A DNA stretch of 64,000 nucleotides from Diplolepis rosae. Taxonomy: Eukaryota > Arthropoda > Insecta > Hymenoptera > Diplolepididae. The stretch covers positions 9,936,001 through 10,000,000 of the forward strand of contig JAPYXD010000484.1 in the NCBI GenBank assembly GCA_030998225.1. The letters run 5' to 3'. The first letter of the stretch is position 1; every line of letters begins with the position of its first letter. The notes under the pieces are model-generated. The model saw only the letters and a list, made by a program, of their open reading frames with translations, was not told where the DNA came from and did not search any database. Made by a program: the position numbers and the translations under genes. Shown piece by piece: positions 1-13,100 of this stretch.

Positions 1-2073
1 GTGCAGAGGTTCAAAAAATGTGAATTTCGTTCTGCATTGAAGCCCTTAATTGTTTACAAAGTTGATAAAAAAAGTCACTACATTTTTAAACATCTGCAAA
101 AAACAGTTATAAATATAAAATATATCTGTAAGTAGTGGATTTATGCAGTTTTCAACCAAAACAATACTTTATTTAAATTGCGAAATAATTTTATGTTTTT
201 AACTGTCATTCGGTCAAAAGATGTAAGTTATTTCAAAGATATAGATTTAATAAATTTTTCGCTTATTCCTCTCTTATATTCTTATACCTTTGATATTTTA
301 TATTTTCTCTCATGGAATTTGGGATAGGACAAGTATATTTCAATACAAATTACGCTCTAGACCTTAATCATTAAAAAATTGACTTAATTAAAATCAGTAC
401 ACTACTTTTCTTTATGCCATTAGTCGTTTTAACTGATTTGCAGCAAAAATGATTGATTTGACAAATAAAAGCCGTTTACTAGTTTCAATTAACAATAAGT
501 TAATTTTTAGATGATTCGGATTTGAAAAGTAACTAGCAAGTAAAATAAAATGAAAGTATGCGACGGATAAGAGACAAAGCATCCTATTTTGTTGCCATGA
601 TTGTGAACTTTAAAGTTTTCAGCTTTCTCTTGACTTCACCGAGGTCTGAAGCACGACACTGACATTGCTAGTTGAATACAAAAATTATAACATTTCATAC
701 CTTAAATTTATTATGCTTTTATTAACTTCCATCTCATTTTACGTTAATAAAATGAAAAAAATTATTTACTAGTTAAGGGCATGTAATACTTGAAAAATTA
801 GAAAATTTTATTGATTTTAGGTTTCTAGAAGTTTATGTTCAAAATAAAGAAAATTTTGTTGAAGAAATTTGGGAAATTGTGATGAAGGTAAGAACGGCTG
901 TAGATAGACTATTTTTGGCCTTTAAAAATCCACAGAAAAAATAGTTCAATAAAGTTTATAGAACTGTTCAAAATTTGAGTTGTCTGTATCCCCAAGCCTT
1001 GAACAGTTCTACAAACTTTACTAAACTATTTTTTTCCGTGTCAAGAAAATTTTAATTTTAGCAAAATCTTAAGCAAAATTTGTTTTCGAAATCATAACTA
1101 AAAATAGGCGATCAACACATGTTTGTTTCTCCAAAATATTCTTTTTCTATTTTGAATTAGTGTGGACATAAACAAGTAGAAACTGAACGTTGTTGCTTCC
1201 ATGAATTTTTCATGTTTTGAAATCTATCAATTTTTTGATAAGCAAAATTTTTTTCATTCATCAAAACTAAAAATAAATTATATTTACTTTCGTTTGCATA
1301 TGGTTTAGATCCAATTAACATTTTATTTGGAAATTTCAATTATTATTGACATAAATGTGTATAAAATTGTATACTTCAAGTTGCTCACATAAGCGGAGTA
1401 TCACATGGCCTTAAAAAATAAACCTCTGTATTTTATAAATTCAAAATATTATTTTAAAAACCGAGGTTTATTGTAAGTGGAATTTAATCCTTCATGTGAA
1501 ATTTGATTTATGATTCCAAACTTTCTGTGATATTTCTTGAAAAAAAGGGATCAGTAGTGAGTATTAAAAGTAAGTTTTGGATTCATTACAGATCAAATAC
1601 TATTTTTGCAAGTATTAATAAAAATTATAGGCAAAATTAAAATTAAATTAATTAATTAAATTAAATTATTGGTAAAAATTGGCAAAAAAACACTAACGGT
1701 AATTATCATAGAAAAGTGATAGTAAAAAATATACCGCATTTTGTTATTTTCATACAATTTGATAGTTTGAATATTAATTTAGTTCTTTTTATTTTATTTC
1801 ATATTCAAAGGTCATTAATTCAATTAATTCTGCTCCGGTTGCTACTAATTCATTTTATCATCATTTAATCACTAAATGAATGAGCAGAAATTGAACTACT
1901 ACTTATTAAATTAGTAGAATATGACTATGAATCAGCAAAAAATATGACTAGTAAAAAATTTCTTTTTATTTTGACTAGTAGTGTTTTTATTACTCAGATT
2001 TATTGATTGACAGTCAGAAAAAAATCTATACTTTTCTTTTAACAATTTTTTCCTTTTACTTTTTATCAATAAA
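1..2073. other. No gene seen, AT-rich
   Basis: There are only short frames lacking any family match. One short inverted repeat (932-1040) and a small palindrome around 1420-1470 (AATAAACCTC against GAGGTTTATT) are present. Confidence 0.5.
932..1040. repeat. Short inverted repeat
   Basis: About 45 bases at each side pair imperfectly (AAATAGTTCAATAAAGTTTA with TAAACTTTACTAAACTATTT region). Sequence from 797 to 922 is similar to 15362-15482, so both belong to a dispersed repeat. Confidence 0.55.
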
Positions 2074-2724
2074 ATGGTACATTGTTGGAAAAAAATTGGC
2101 TTTAAGCTCCAAAAATGATTAAGTCGATTTAATCAGACGTTTCGGCTCAGATCAGTGCTCTCGTCAGTGATATTTATTAAAATCTAGAAAATACAAAAAA
2201 AGGGTGTCGCTAATTTCATATTTATAAGAATAACTATGGTACTTAAACATATAATACAAAAAACGAGTACTTGATATGTAAAATTAAATTTATAAGTGAA
2301 AATGGAATGGTTTGGATATTCGACCAGAACAAAAGGTATATACTTAAATTGATTTCTCTGGTGCTAAAAATTTTTTTAACATATTTTTGATACCAATTTT
2401 TCATTACTCAGATCCTTCATTATTCGGTTATATATTTTTATCTATTTTTATATAATAACTCAGAAAAATCAAACTTTTGAGCAAAAAGAAAAAATACGTG
2501 TCTCTTACATTCTAATGTAGAACTTATTTTGCGACTTTTACGCGAAACGGTGACATCGACCCGAATTGTTCGATCGATCCGAAATGTAATGGGCCCTTTT
2601 TTGAATTTTTAAAATTTTATTAAATATCACTGATGAGGGCTCCAATCTGAGCCGAAACATCTGATTAAATCGACTTAATCATTTTTGTACCCTAAAGCCA
2701 ATTTTTTTCCAACAACGTACCATT
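2074..2724. mobile_element. Foldback element with about 115-bp arms
   Basis: Arms 2074-2190 and 2610-2724 are inverted copies; they carry TTGGCTTTA.G, GATTAAGTCGA and CAGACGTTTCGGCTCAGAT. Related end sequence recurs at 5388-5470 (CAGACGTTTCGGCTCTGATC) and in shorter form near 9550. Confidence 0.8.
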
Positions 2725-2995
2725 ATATTAAATTTGAGGGTCAATGTAACTGACACTACTTTTTATTAATATACACGAAAATAGTATTGGATCTACCAGT
2801 AATTATTCTAATAAAAATACCAATGCTTACTTTCAATACATACGAATATCTTTTTTCTCGTAAGCGAAATTTTATCAAACTTTTATTAATAATTTAGTAT
2901 ATTGCCAGTGGGTCCATAGGCATTGGAAATTTTTTGAACTTTAACGTCAGTATTTTTGTTGACATCTGAACACGTCTTATATCTAAAAGGTATCT

Positions 2996-3202
2996 TCAAG
3001 ACATACGAAAGTCCTCGTGGAATATTCTTAAAGAGTTGTAAAAATGTCCATCTCCTCGTACCCACTGAGTCAATATTCCAATAATTTTTTTTGCTATAAA
3101 AACTCGATTATTCATAGCCTTGTGTAGAGTATAAGTACATCCCCATTCATAAAGACTACACCTTCGCTTTAAATCGCTTTGATCAGCATGCTGCATATTC
3201 AA
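2996..3202 (-). other. Unidentified open frame of 68 codons
   Basis: An ATG-started frame runs from 3202 to a stop at 2996. It has a mixed composition (RRCSLYEWGCTYTLHKAM, GILTQWVRGDGHF) that is more protein-like than the AT-rich frames around it. No motif or splice site supports it, and no family is recognised. It could be an exon fragment or a decayed transposon gene. Confidence 0.2.
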
Positions 3203-3971
3203 TTAGATGATGTAAGATCGAGACAAGGATACATACTTCCACATATTACATAAATCCGAGCATCTTATCTTTTCAGCAAGACTTACGTGTACAATCGTCT
3301 CTTTGTCTCAAAAAAGTGAGAATTCGAAGCATAAATGTTCCAGTTTACTTAGAAATGTGATAGAGCACAGTTTTTAATTTATATTTGCAAATAGTGTGAA
3401 GCCTCTCTCAACTGGTTTATTTACTCATTGAGTCATGAACTCAATCAGGAAAATAAATTATTATGCGTAACACGTTTCAGTAGAAGGAAAAAATGCAAAG
3501 TACACACGCGTGGAGGTTTGCTTAACGTGAGTGAAAGCGTATCTTTTTTATAGTGCATTAAAGTTAGTTTGGTATTCGATAACAACTTGTTCATTATTGT
3601 TGACCATGATCTCGGCGTTCTAGAACTTTTTAAAAACTTTTTTGCTATATTATATCTTTAGATTTCTCTAGAAAGTTGGAAACAAATCTTACAGTCCTTT
3701 TTTAATTAACTTTTATTTTTACGAGTTTAAAAGCAATCGCTATTTGCAAATATTAAACACATTGTTTATAAGCTGAGAATATTTAAATGAAAACATTATT
3801 TTATTTATCTAATGATAAGATAATGTCAAGCTGTAAATTACTTTAGATTGTTTAATTTTTTGAAATTATTGTCTCTGCTGTAAAAACTGCTATTAAGATG
3901 GATCGAATTCATTTTCATTATAAAATAGACAAGTATTTCTCTAGATGATTAATTAAGAGTTGTTGTTTTAG

Positions 3972-4152
3972 ATCGAGAGCTGACTCTGTGAGATCAAAGT
4001 CGCCCTTGACGGCATCACCAGCATCTCCTGGGCCATTGTCTAGTTCATTACATGGCAGTTTTCATAGCAGTCTTGGCAGCGATGGAATGTCATGCAGTAG
4101 TGCAAGGTCTTCTTCGGCTTCTCCAGATTCTGCCAGATATTTTTCCTCACCG
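3972..4152 (+). CDS. Exon: serine-rich N-terminal region, probably of the CAP protein
   Basis: The exon follows a T-rich tract ending in AG at 3970-3971 and ends CCG before GTAATA at 4153. It enters with one base of a split codon and leaves in phase 0. It encodes about 60 residues, very rich in Ser, Pro and Ala, with repeated short SP and SS runs, and is probably disordered. The next good exon on this strand (9830) starts in phase 0, so the two can be joined. Codons are more GC-rich than the flanks, and the reverse strand holds stops. It could instead belong to another gene; no domain is recognised. Confidence 0.5.
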
Positions 4153-7100
4153 GTAATATTTATCCAAGAAGTTAATTACATTCGAGAAAATAAAATAATC
4201 AGTTACAGGTTGTATTTCTTAAGGTAGTTTTCATCCACGAAAATTAGACCTCAGGCAAAAATAGATAATTTTGCTTTCAAGAGTAGCAATATTATTATTA
4301 AAGGACTATTTTGAAAGAGAAAAGATTATTTTACATGAAAAAAATTTGAAACACAAAAAAATAATTTTATTAATAAATTTTATTTTTGACCCAACTTTTT
4401 TTCTTATCGCTTCTTGCCAAATTTTAAAAAATTATGCGATTCTAATAAATCATAAATCATTCTTCCAGAGAAAAGATTTCCCACAACTTCAACGTTTCTG
4501 ATTTTTAAAAATAAATTCTCTAATGGCTGAAACCATTAAAAAAACATTTTCCAAAACGAAATTTTTATAAACAAATTGCTGAATTTGATAACAATTTATT
4601 CATTTTCGTAAATTGGAAATGGTTAAGTTGTAGGGAATCTTTTTCTTGAAAAAGTGATTTGTAATTTATTAAAATCGCATGATTTTTTAAAATTTGGTAA
4701 GAAGCGATAAGAAAAAAAGTTGGGGCAAAAATAAAATTTATTAATAAAATTACTTTTCTGTATTTTAAATTTTTTTCATGGAAATTAATCTTTCCTCTTC
4801 CAAAATAGTCCTTCAATAATAATATTGCTATTCTTAAAAGCAAAATTATTTATTTTTGCCTGAGGTCTAATTTTTGTGGATCAACTACCTGAACCGATTT
4901 TGATTTTGATTTTTATAAATTCTTAGCATTAAATTCATAAGCAGAATTGTTGATTGCGATTGTTTAATTTTTGTCACAGAGCAAAAATACATCAACTATT
5001 GGCCAGAATTATTGAAACTGCTCTCATAAAAGAGACATAGTTCTATTAATATTTAAGTTAATTATTATAAACAATTTTTATAAAAAAATTCTTACTTGTG
5101 TGTATTTTTCGTCGTCGAAATGTTTTTTTATTTAACCCTAATTGCTAAGATTTTTCATAAGGGTCATCATTTGCACGGAAAAATTTACATAAGTTAACAA
5201 TTATTATTGTTATAAACACTTTTATAACCGAATTCTCATTGTTATTGTTGGAATGACATTTTTTGTGATAATTAACCAACGAAATTATGTTAAAAATATT
5301 TAATATGATTGTTATAAATATTCATATTCTGGTCTTGCATTGATCCTTAATTAATAATAATTGAAGGTATGTATTGATGTTGATAGTTGGCTTTAGGGTC
5401 CAAGGTTTATGAAAACTCAGCGTTTTACAGAATCAGACGTTTCGGCTCTGATCGGAGCCCTCATCAGTGATTCACTATGAATCTAAAAAATACACAAAAA
5501 AGGGGGTTGCTAACATAGGATTTCTATGTAAAAAAAACCACGGTTACGTAATTTGCTGCAACAATATTGATTTACAAATTATATACGTTTGTTATAAACA
5601 ATTTTATAAAAAAAATTTCCATGTTTATCATTTTCACATAGAAAGAAGACCATCAAAGTACAGCATCAATCAATATTTATAATGATATTAGGATTGTTAT
5701 ATTTATTATATTTCTTGATCAAGTTAAACTTGAACCTTTACCCATTTTTATAATAATCCCAGTTTTATTATAAATATTGATTGATGCTTTACTTTGATGA
5801 TCTTCTTTCTATGTGAAAATAATAAACATAGAAATTATGTTTGTAACAGTTGTATATAATTTGTTAATCAATATTTTTCTCTCTTAATCTGAATTAGTGA
5901 GAAGTCGGTCACTAATTTGCTTTAGTGAAAATTCCTAATAATCATTAGTCATTTTTCACTACAACTTTAGTGAAAAATTGAAAATCACTAAAAGAAATAG
6001 TTAAAAATGCCTGATTATTAGTATTTTAGTCTTTATCTCAACAATAATTGATAAAAAAATAATCTTTTTCTAGGAGTAAACAGCCGATTGGGTCATTTGT
6101 TTATAGAAATTGTTATTAACAATTTCTATTATTTCTGTTTGATTAGGATTATAGTTTAAAAATGCCTTTAAAGGCAATTATGAATCACTTCTGGGCCGAA
6201 AATTCAATCTATTTGTAATAAAAAACTCATAAGATGAGAATTCGTTCATAAATATGTTTATAACAATAGTAGTCGTTAACTTATGTAAATTTTTCGGTGC
6301 AAATTATGACTCTTGTGGAAAATCTTAGCAATTGGAGTAAAGTTAAAAAATTTTTCGCCGAGAAATACACGCAAGTAAGAATTTGTTTATAAAAATTGTT
6401 TATAATAATTAACATAAATATTAATAGACCTGTGTCTCTTCTATGAGAGCAGTTTCAATAATTCTGGCCAATAATGAGTTTATTTCAGCATTTTTTTTTT
6501 TAAGTTGAAAACTGACCAAGCTGAAATGGACAATTTTGTCTCTTTTTATGTTTATGTACTGTTTCTCTGTGAAAAAAAATTAAAAATCCCGAATGGCATT
6601 TCCCCTTAAGAATTTAATGCTGATAATTTCTAAAAACCTACTGTTCGAAATTGTTTACAGCCCACTATTTTATTCTTAATGAAATTAAAACTTCGCGCGC
6701 AGCTCGCTTCGCTCGCAAGTTTGAGCGCGCTTAGGGCGCGCGATTCGATCGTCGCGCTTCGCGCTCCGTTCTTTCTGGACCTCGCGCTTCGTGCTCGGTC
6801 TTGTGCTCTTCGCATACGTTTAAGTTTATTTCTTATAATTTAATACTAAAGCTCAAAGCAATTTAATGATATTAAAGATGATGTAAATTAGTCATTTTCT
6901 CAAATTCACTAAGTTTCTTTTTCAGTTTAAGTGAAACAGGAAATTCAATTTACATAAGGCTCTATCGGCCTTAAGGAACACATTCTCATCATGACACTCG
7001 CGCTTCGCGCTCGATTTTCTGTATGCATTTTTGTAACTTTTTAATAAATTACATGATTATTGATAAATTTATTTTCTTCCAAATATCTCAAAAAGGAAAA

Positions 7101-10100
7101 ACAATCGTAGACTTTATTTAAGGAAACGATTTTGCAGAACAACGCTAATTTCGTATCTCACATATTTTGGTGAAAAAAATCGAATTTTTTCAATATTAAA
7201 AATCAAAAAATTAAAATATACATCCTGTCGAGAAATTTCTCGATAAGAATGTGTAGACCTTATTTAGCCAAACAATTTTTCATCTCAAAGTTTTTTTTGT
7301 ATCTCACATATTTTGTCTAAAAAATGGAATTTTTTAATTTTAATCGTATTTTTTGGAATTGAAACGAAAAATATATGTTTTATCAGAAACTGTGTGAGAC
7401 AAAACTTGTATATCTTTTTGAAACTAACAACTTTGTATTCTTACGTTTTTTTTCTTATTTTACATATTATTGTTAAAAAATTGAATTTTGGATTTTCAAT
7501 AGTTTTTTTTTTTAATTAAAAAGAAAAATATGCATCTTATGAAAAAATGTTACAATTCAAATTTGTAGGTCTTTATTTATTCAATAATATTGTATCATAA
7601 CGTTTTTTCGTATCTCGTATAATTTAACTGGAAAATGGAATTTTGATATTGACTTTTTTCGAATTTGAACATGCTGTAACATTTCTAATTTTGATTTAAT
7701 CAAAAAATGTTATCAGGATAATTTTTAGCGATTTATGATCACTATCTAAAACCAGTATTGAAATTTTTGATTTTTTCAAAAAATTATTTTCAAAAACACA
7801 AAAGTGGTGCTCAACCCCTCAATTTTGATTGGATATGGCTGGTTAACGAACGTGTCCTTACTTTTTCGGCTCCGATAAAGTATACCAAAGCTCAATTCAA
7901 TCTGATAATTCTATCGAGAGTTATGCCGCACACGACCTACAGACAGACAGACACTTTCGTAAAAACCATTTTTTCTGACTCAGGGGGTCTCAAAACGTAA
8001 AGATTTGATGAAAATTTCGAAAGTCATTTTTCACATAAAACCAATACCTTCTCATCCATGATGAGAATGTAATAAATTGAAGAGATTGCCATTTTTCACA
8101 ATTTAAATGCAGATTTAAAGTTGTATCAACTAAGAAGTTTCGATTTTCAATATATAGTATAAAATAGTTTAATTGATTCATTTTTATACAAGGAATCTTA
8201 TTTTTATGTTAAAGTCAAATTACGAAAACTAAAAAATTCATGACTGAATACTTATTTTTAAATAAAATAATATACTAAAAAGCCCTTGAATCTGTTTTAA
8301 GGTATTGTCAAATAGAATAACGCTACTAAACAGTACATTAGCTATACACATTCTCCAGATAATGTTGCGACAAAAAAACGTGTTAAATGCAAACACTCAT
8401 ATTTAGATAATTGCTTAACACATCATATATTAGATACATGCTAATTGAAAATCATTTAAAATTCTCATCCTAAAACTTTATATATAATGCATTTGTAATG
8501 CAGATTTACTTTAAATACATTTCGCCATGTATCATCATTTGAATAATTTTCAGTAATTTTAGTTTAAATAATGATATTGCGGAAGTTTTAATTATGTCAA
8601 TTTATACATTTATATGTCACTATACACGCAATAAAAATGAAAAATTGACTTCAACAGTTATTTTAGAAATTTAATGGTGATTTTTTTATAAGAAAAAAAC
8701 TTCTAATCCCGTTAAGAAATTCGGGCTATAGATTATTTTGGTCAATAATTTCCTGACCGATCACAGTATTCCGTTAACTTGGTAATCTTATGAGAAAGTA
8801 AATATCAGGCAGACATCTTCACATAAACATTATAAATAAACAAGATTTACCTTTTTTTAATTAAGACAATCGAATGATTTATATTATTTTCAATGAAACA
8901 CAATAATGTTTTAATTGTAATTTTTTTGCAGAAATTGCAACCAGTCGTTAAATTTTGAAGATTTACGAATTCTATCAATAAAATTTAATTGTTTGCAATT
9001 TTGTCTGCAACTTTTGATATCCTATTATACCAAAAAAGGACTCTTGTCAGGAATATTTTTGTAAATATAAGAAATATTTCCGGAATGTTTATAAAGTATT
9101 TGGAAAATTCAATTTTCTGGAAAATTAATAGATAAAATTGCTTTTGAAAAAAAAATCTCATAAAGACTAAAGTAATGATAATAAAACAATTATTTGGTGA
9201 ACATTTACCGGATGCAATTGCTATAAAGTGGATTCCAACACGTCATCTAACAGATGTGAAACATACGAAACTAAAAGAAAAGTTTAACATGAATGAGAAC
9301 GCAACGACACGCAAGCCCGTCATCGAGCGATTAAACGGCGCAAAAAACCGAAACTTCAGACTTTTATTACTAAATTATCTAATTTCCCTCGTTAGTTTTG
9401 CTAGAATAAATGCCCATAGAAATAGTTAAGATAGAAATTGATAAAAAGAATACTCTCATATAATTTAAATATTTATAAAAACAGGAACTATATCGACCCT
9501 CAATAACAATATTTGCAATGCTGACTGAAAACTACTGTTTTTTTCTTTTATGGGCCCTAAAGTCAATCAGACAACATTGTTAATAATTTAAATATGCCTT
9601 GAACTTTGCGTTAAGTTTAATCGTTCGTAAAAACATTTTCTTACCAACACTGTCTTATATGAATCCAGTATTTGGAAAAAAAAATGAAAGACATAATGAT
9701 CGTCAAATTTTCCATAGAAAAATGGCTGGATCGTTACGATTATGGGAAATAATTTCTGCCAGTCAGTATTTTTCGTTTAAGATTTTTTATTTCAATTTTG
9801 ATTATGACGATATTCTCTATATGTTATAGATTACAAAGACTGAAACGCGTAAACCGTCTATACGCAGATCAGGTGCCAGCAAGGAATTCGTCAACCTCTG
9901 TCTCGACACCCATAACTTCTACCGATCACGACATGGAGTTCCACCTTTACGACTCAGCAAACAGGTTCGTTTTTGAATCTGAAATCGTTTTTTAAGTCTG
10001 TAATTTTTTCCATTTAAAGTTTTAATCTTGAACATTTAAAAGACTTGGAATTTTTGGCAGCTTTGCAGGGCGAGCCAAGATTGGGCCAATGTCTTGGCGA

Positions 10101-13100
10101 CTAGAGGTAGATTGGAACACAGAGCTAATATAGATTATGGAGAAAATCTATACTGCATGTGGAGCTCGAATCCAAAAACTTTAGTAGGTGGTGAAGAGCC
10201 TGTTAATGAATGGTGAATTTATTGCTTACTCGATACTTAACTGATTTCAAAGTGAAATGATATTTGAAATGATTAGCCAGAATGACTAATCAAGTTCCTC
10301 TTTTTTCTAGGTACGCTGAAGAGACGCAGCATCAGTATAGCAAGGAACCCACGACTCTAAAAACGGGTCATTTCACCCAGGTAGTCTGGCGTGATAGTAC
10401 AGAACTTGGCGTTGGCATGGCAAGGAATCGCAACGGAGAAGTCTATGTAGTTTGCAATTACAACCCAGCAGGAAATTTTCTAGGAAGCTTCACAGAGAAT
10501 GTTCTTCCGCCCATTGGAACTTTGTCAGGAAAAAGGATCAGTCTTATTGATCCGAAACAGCAGAATCAAGTAGATGAGCAGGCGTGGCAGCAGGAGGCCC
10601 TAATGATTCACAATGAGTACAGAAGAAAACACAGGGTGGCAGATCTTAGATTGAGTCCAGAACTTGCTGCAGCTGCTAAGGTGCTTTAACATCTTTTAAT
10701 ACTTTTTAATTGACAGGTTTGATTGACTATGAGACCCTGCTGGAAGTAAAAAGATAAAAAGAGATAGAAACAGGGGTATGAAAAGAGATAGAACCTTTTC
10801 TATCTCTTCCAAGTAGCCGGTTTGCATCCCCAAAACGCTACGTCTTTCTATCTCCAAAATTATATCCACTGTGCCAAGGAATATCTATCTCTTTCTATCC
10901 CTAAGTTTATCTCTTGTTCTGGAATATCTATCTCTTCCTATCTCCAGTCTATCCCTACGTCCGGTAATATCTGTATCTTTCTATCCCCTCGTCTATTCCT
11001 GTATCCGGTAATATTTATCTCTTTCTATCATTGTAAACAAAATTTGAATCACAATGTATTCTCTTCTTGATCTTTCGTTTCAAACTTGTTAACTTTCATA
11101 CCTCTAACATATATTTAACAATTTTATAAATGCATTACTTTGTTCTGTGAAAAATCTCGATGTTACTCATGAGATACATTTCGCTATCCATGTCTATTCC
11201 TCGATTATTCGCATCCAACTTTTTTTATCCCCTCGTCAGTCCAATCTTTGAATATCCTTTTCTCTATTTCGGTCCATACCTTGTATATTTGCGGTTTTAT
11301 TTTCTATTCCCTTTCTATTCGATTAATGAAAGTAATTATTCGTAATTAATAATAATATTAAGTAATTAATAAGAGATAGAAAGTGATAAAGGTAAATATA
11401 TGAGGAATATATTGAAATAAAGAAAAGAAAATTGCAAGAGATTGAAAGAGATATATGTAAAGTTGGATAAACAAGAGATAGAAAGAGATAGTGGTGGATA
11501 GAAAAGAGATAAATTTGATACAGGTGGGTAGATGAGAATTAGGCTGGGATAAAGAAAATGGGGTTGAAAGATATAGTCGTGAATTTGGATTGACAAAGAG
11601 ATAGAGAGAGATAGAGGTGAATAGACAAGAGATAAAAAGAGATACAGGTGAATAGACAAGAGATAGAAACAAATATAGATGGATATATAAAAAATAGAGT
11701 GAGATAAAGAAAACGGGTTTGAAAGATATAGCCGTGAATTTGGATTGGCAAAAAGATAGAAAAAGGTATAGGTCAGTATACGAGAGATAGGCTGAGATTA
11801 GAAGAAGAGGATTGAAAGAGATATATGTAAAGTTGGATAAACAAGAGATAGAAAGAGATAATGGTGGATAGAAAAGAGATAAATTAGATACAGGTGGATA
11901 GATGAGGATTAGGCTGAGATAAAGTAAATGAGGTTGAGAGATATGGACGTTAATTTGGATTGACAAAGAGATAGAAAGAGATAGGCATCAATCTGGATTG
12001 ACAAAGAGATATAAGGAAATAGAGGTGGATAAACAAGAGATAGAAACAAATATTGATGGATATATAAAGTAAAGTGAAATAAAGAAAACGGGTTTGAAAG
12101 ATATAGCCGCGAATTTGGATTGACAAAGAGATAGACATCAATCTGGATTCTCAAAGAGGTATAAAGAAATAGAGGTGGATAGATAAGAGACATTGGATAT
12201 ACGAAGAATAGACAGAGATAAAGAAAACGGGATTGAAAGAGATAGACGTGAATTTGGATTGACAAAGAGATAGAAAGAGATAGATGTGAATAGACAAGAG
12301 ATAAAAAGAGATACAGGTCAATAGACGAGGGATACATTTTCCTTATCTCTTTCTATCTAAGAGATAGAGAGCGATTAAAAGTGATAGGATTTCTATCTCT
12401 TTACTTCCAGCAGGGAAGCAAAAAAATAGCAATTATATTTAATCTAGTGAAAAAGTTTATGGTCTTTGGAGGACACTTTGTAAATACATGTTGATTACAT
12501 AAGAGTGTGCCGCTTTGACCTACTTGCGTTTTGTTTCTGATACTCTTGGGTGAAGCTAACAATTAAACTTTTTGCAGGCTTGGGCTCGCACGCTGTTGAA
12601 CACGAACAAACTCGTCCCACAATCAACTTCTCCGTATGGAGAAAACATTTATTCGATGCAGTGCTCGGACCCGAAACTAATCGTGTCACCTAGGGAGGTA
12701 GTTTCGAAATGGTATTCTGAAAGAAAGGAGCACAAGTTTGGAACTGAACCAAAAATTCTTAATACTTGTAGGCATACACTTTTTAGAATATTTTCATTTT
12801 TGATCGTTTTAAATTGGAAAAAGGGTTAGTCAAAGTAACTGTTTCTTCAGTTTTTTCATTTATTTAATTAAATAGCAATGAAAAGTTTAAATGGGATTAA
12901 AATTATAGATTTTCATGGTCAGAATCGATAGAAAAATTTTAGTTGTTTTCAGCTGTTTTCGGATGCTATGATTCCATTAGTAAACCAGCTATAATTTTTA
13001 TCGATAAAAGAAAATTAGAAGTTGAAAAAAAAACTATGAAAATAGTCAGTTTGACCAACTTTTTTTCCAACTGAGCGCCCTATTTTTCCATAATGTAAAA

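Noticed and set aside
4271..4843. Pair of small hydrophobic proteins on opposite strands
   Set aside because: They are the two arms of one inverted repeat, so they mirror each other.
6630..6815. Arg/Ala/Ser-rich 61-codon protein
   Set aside because: It is made by the CGCGCTTCGCGCTC repeats.
11358..12337. Long minus-strand frames rich in Ser, Leu, Tyr and Ile (also 14133-14666)
   Set aside because: They are translations of the GATAGA repeat arrays in three frames and have no start context or family.
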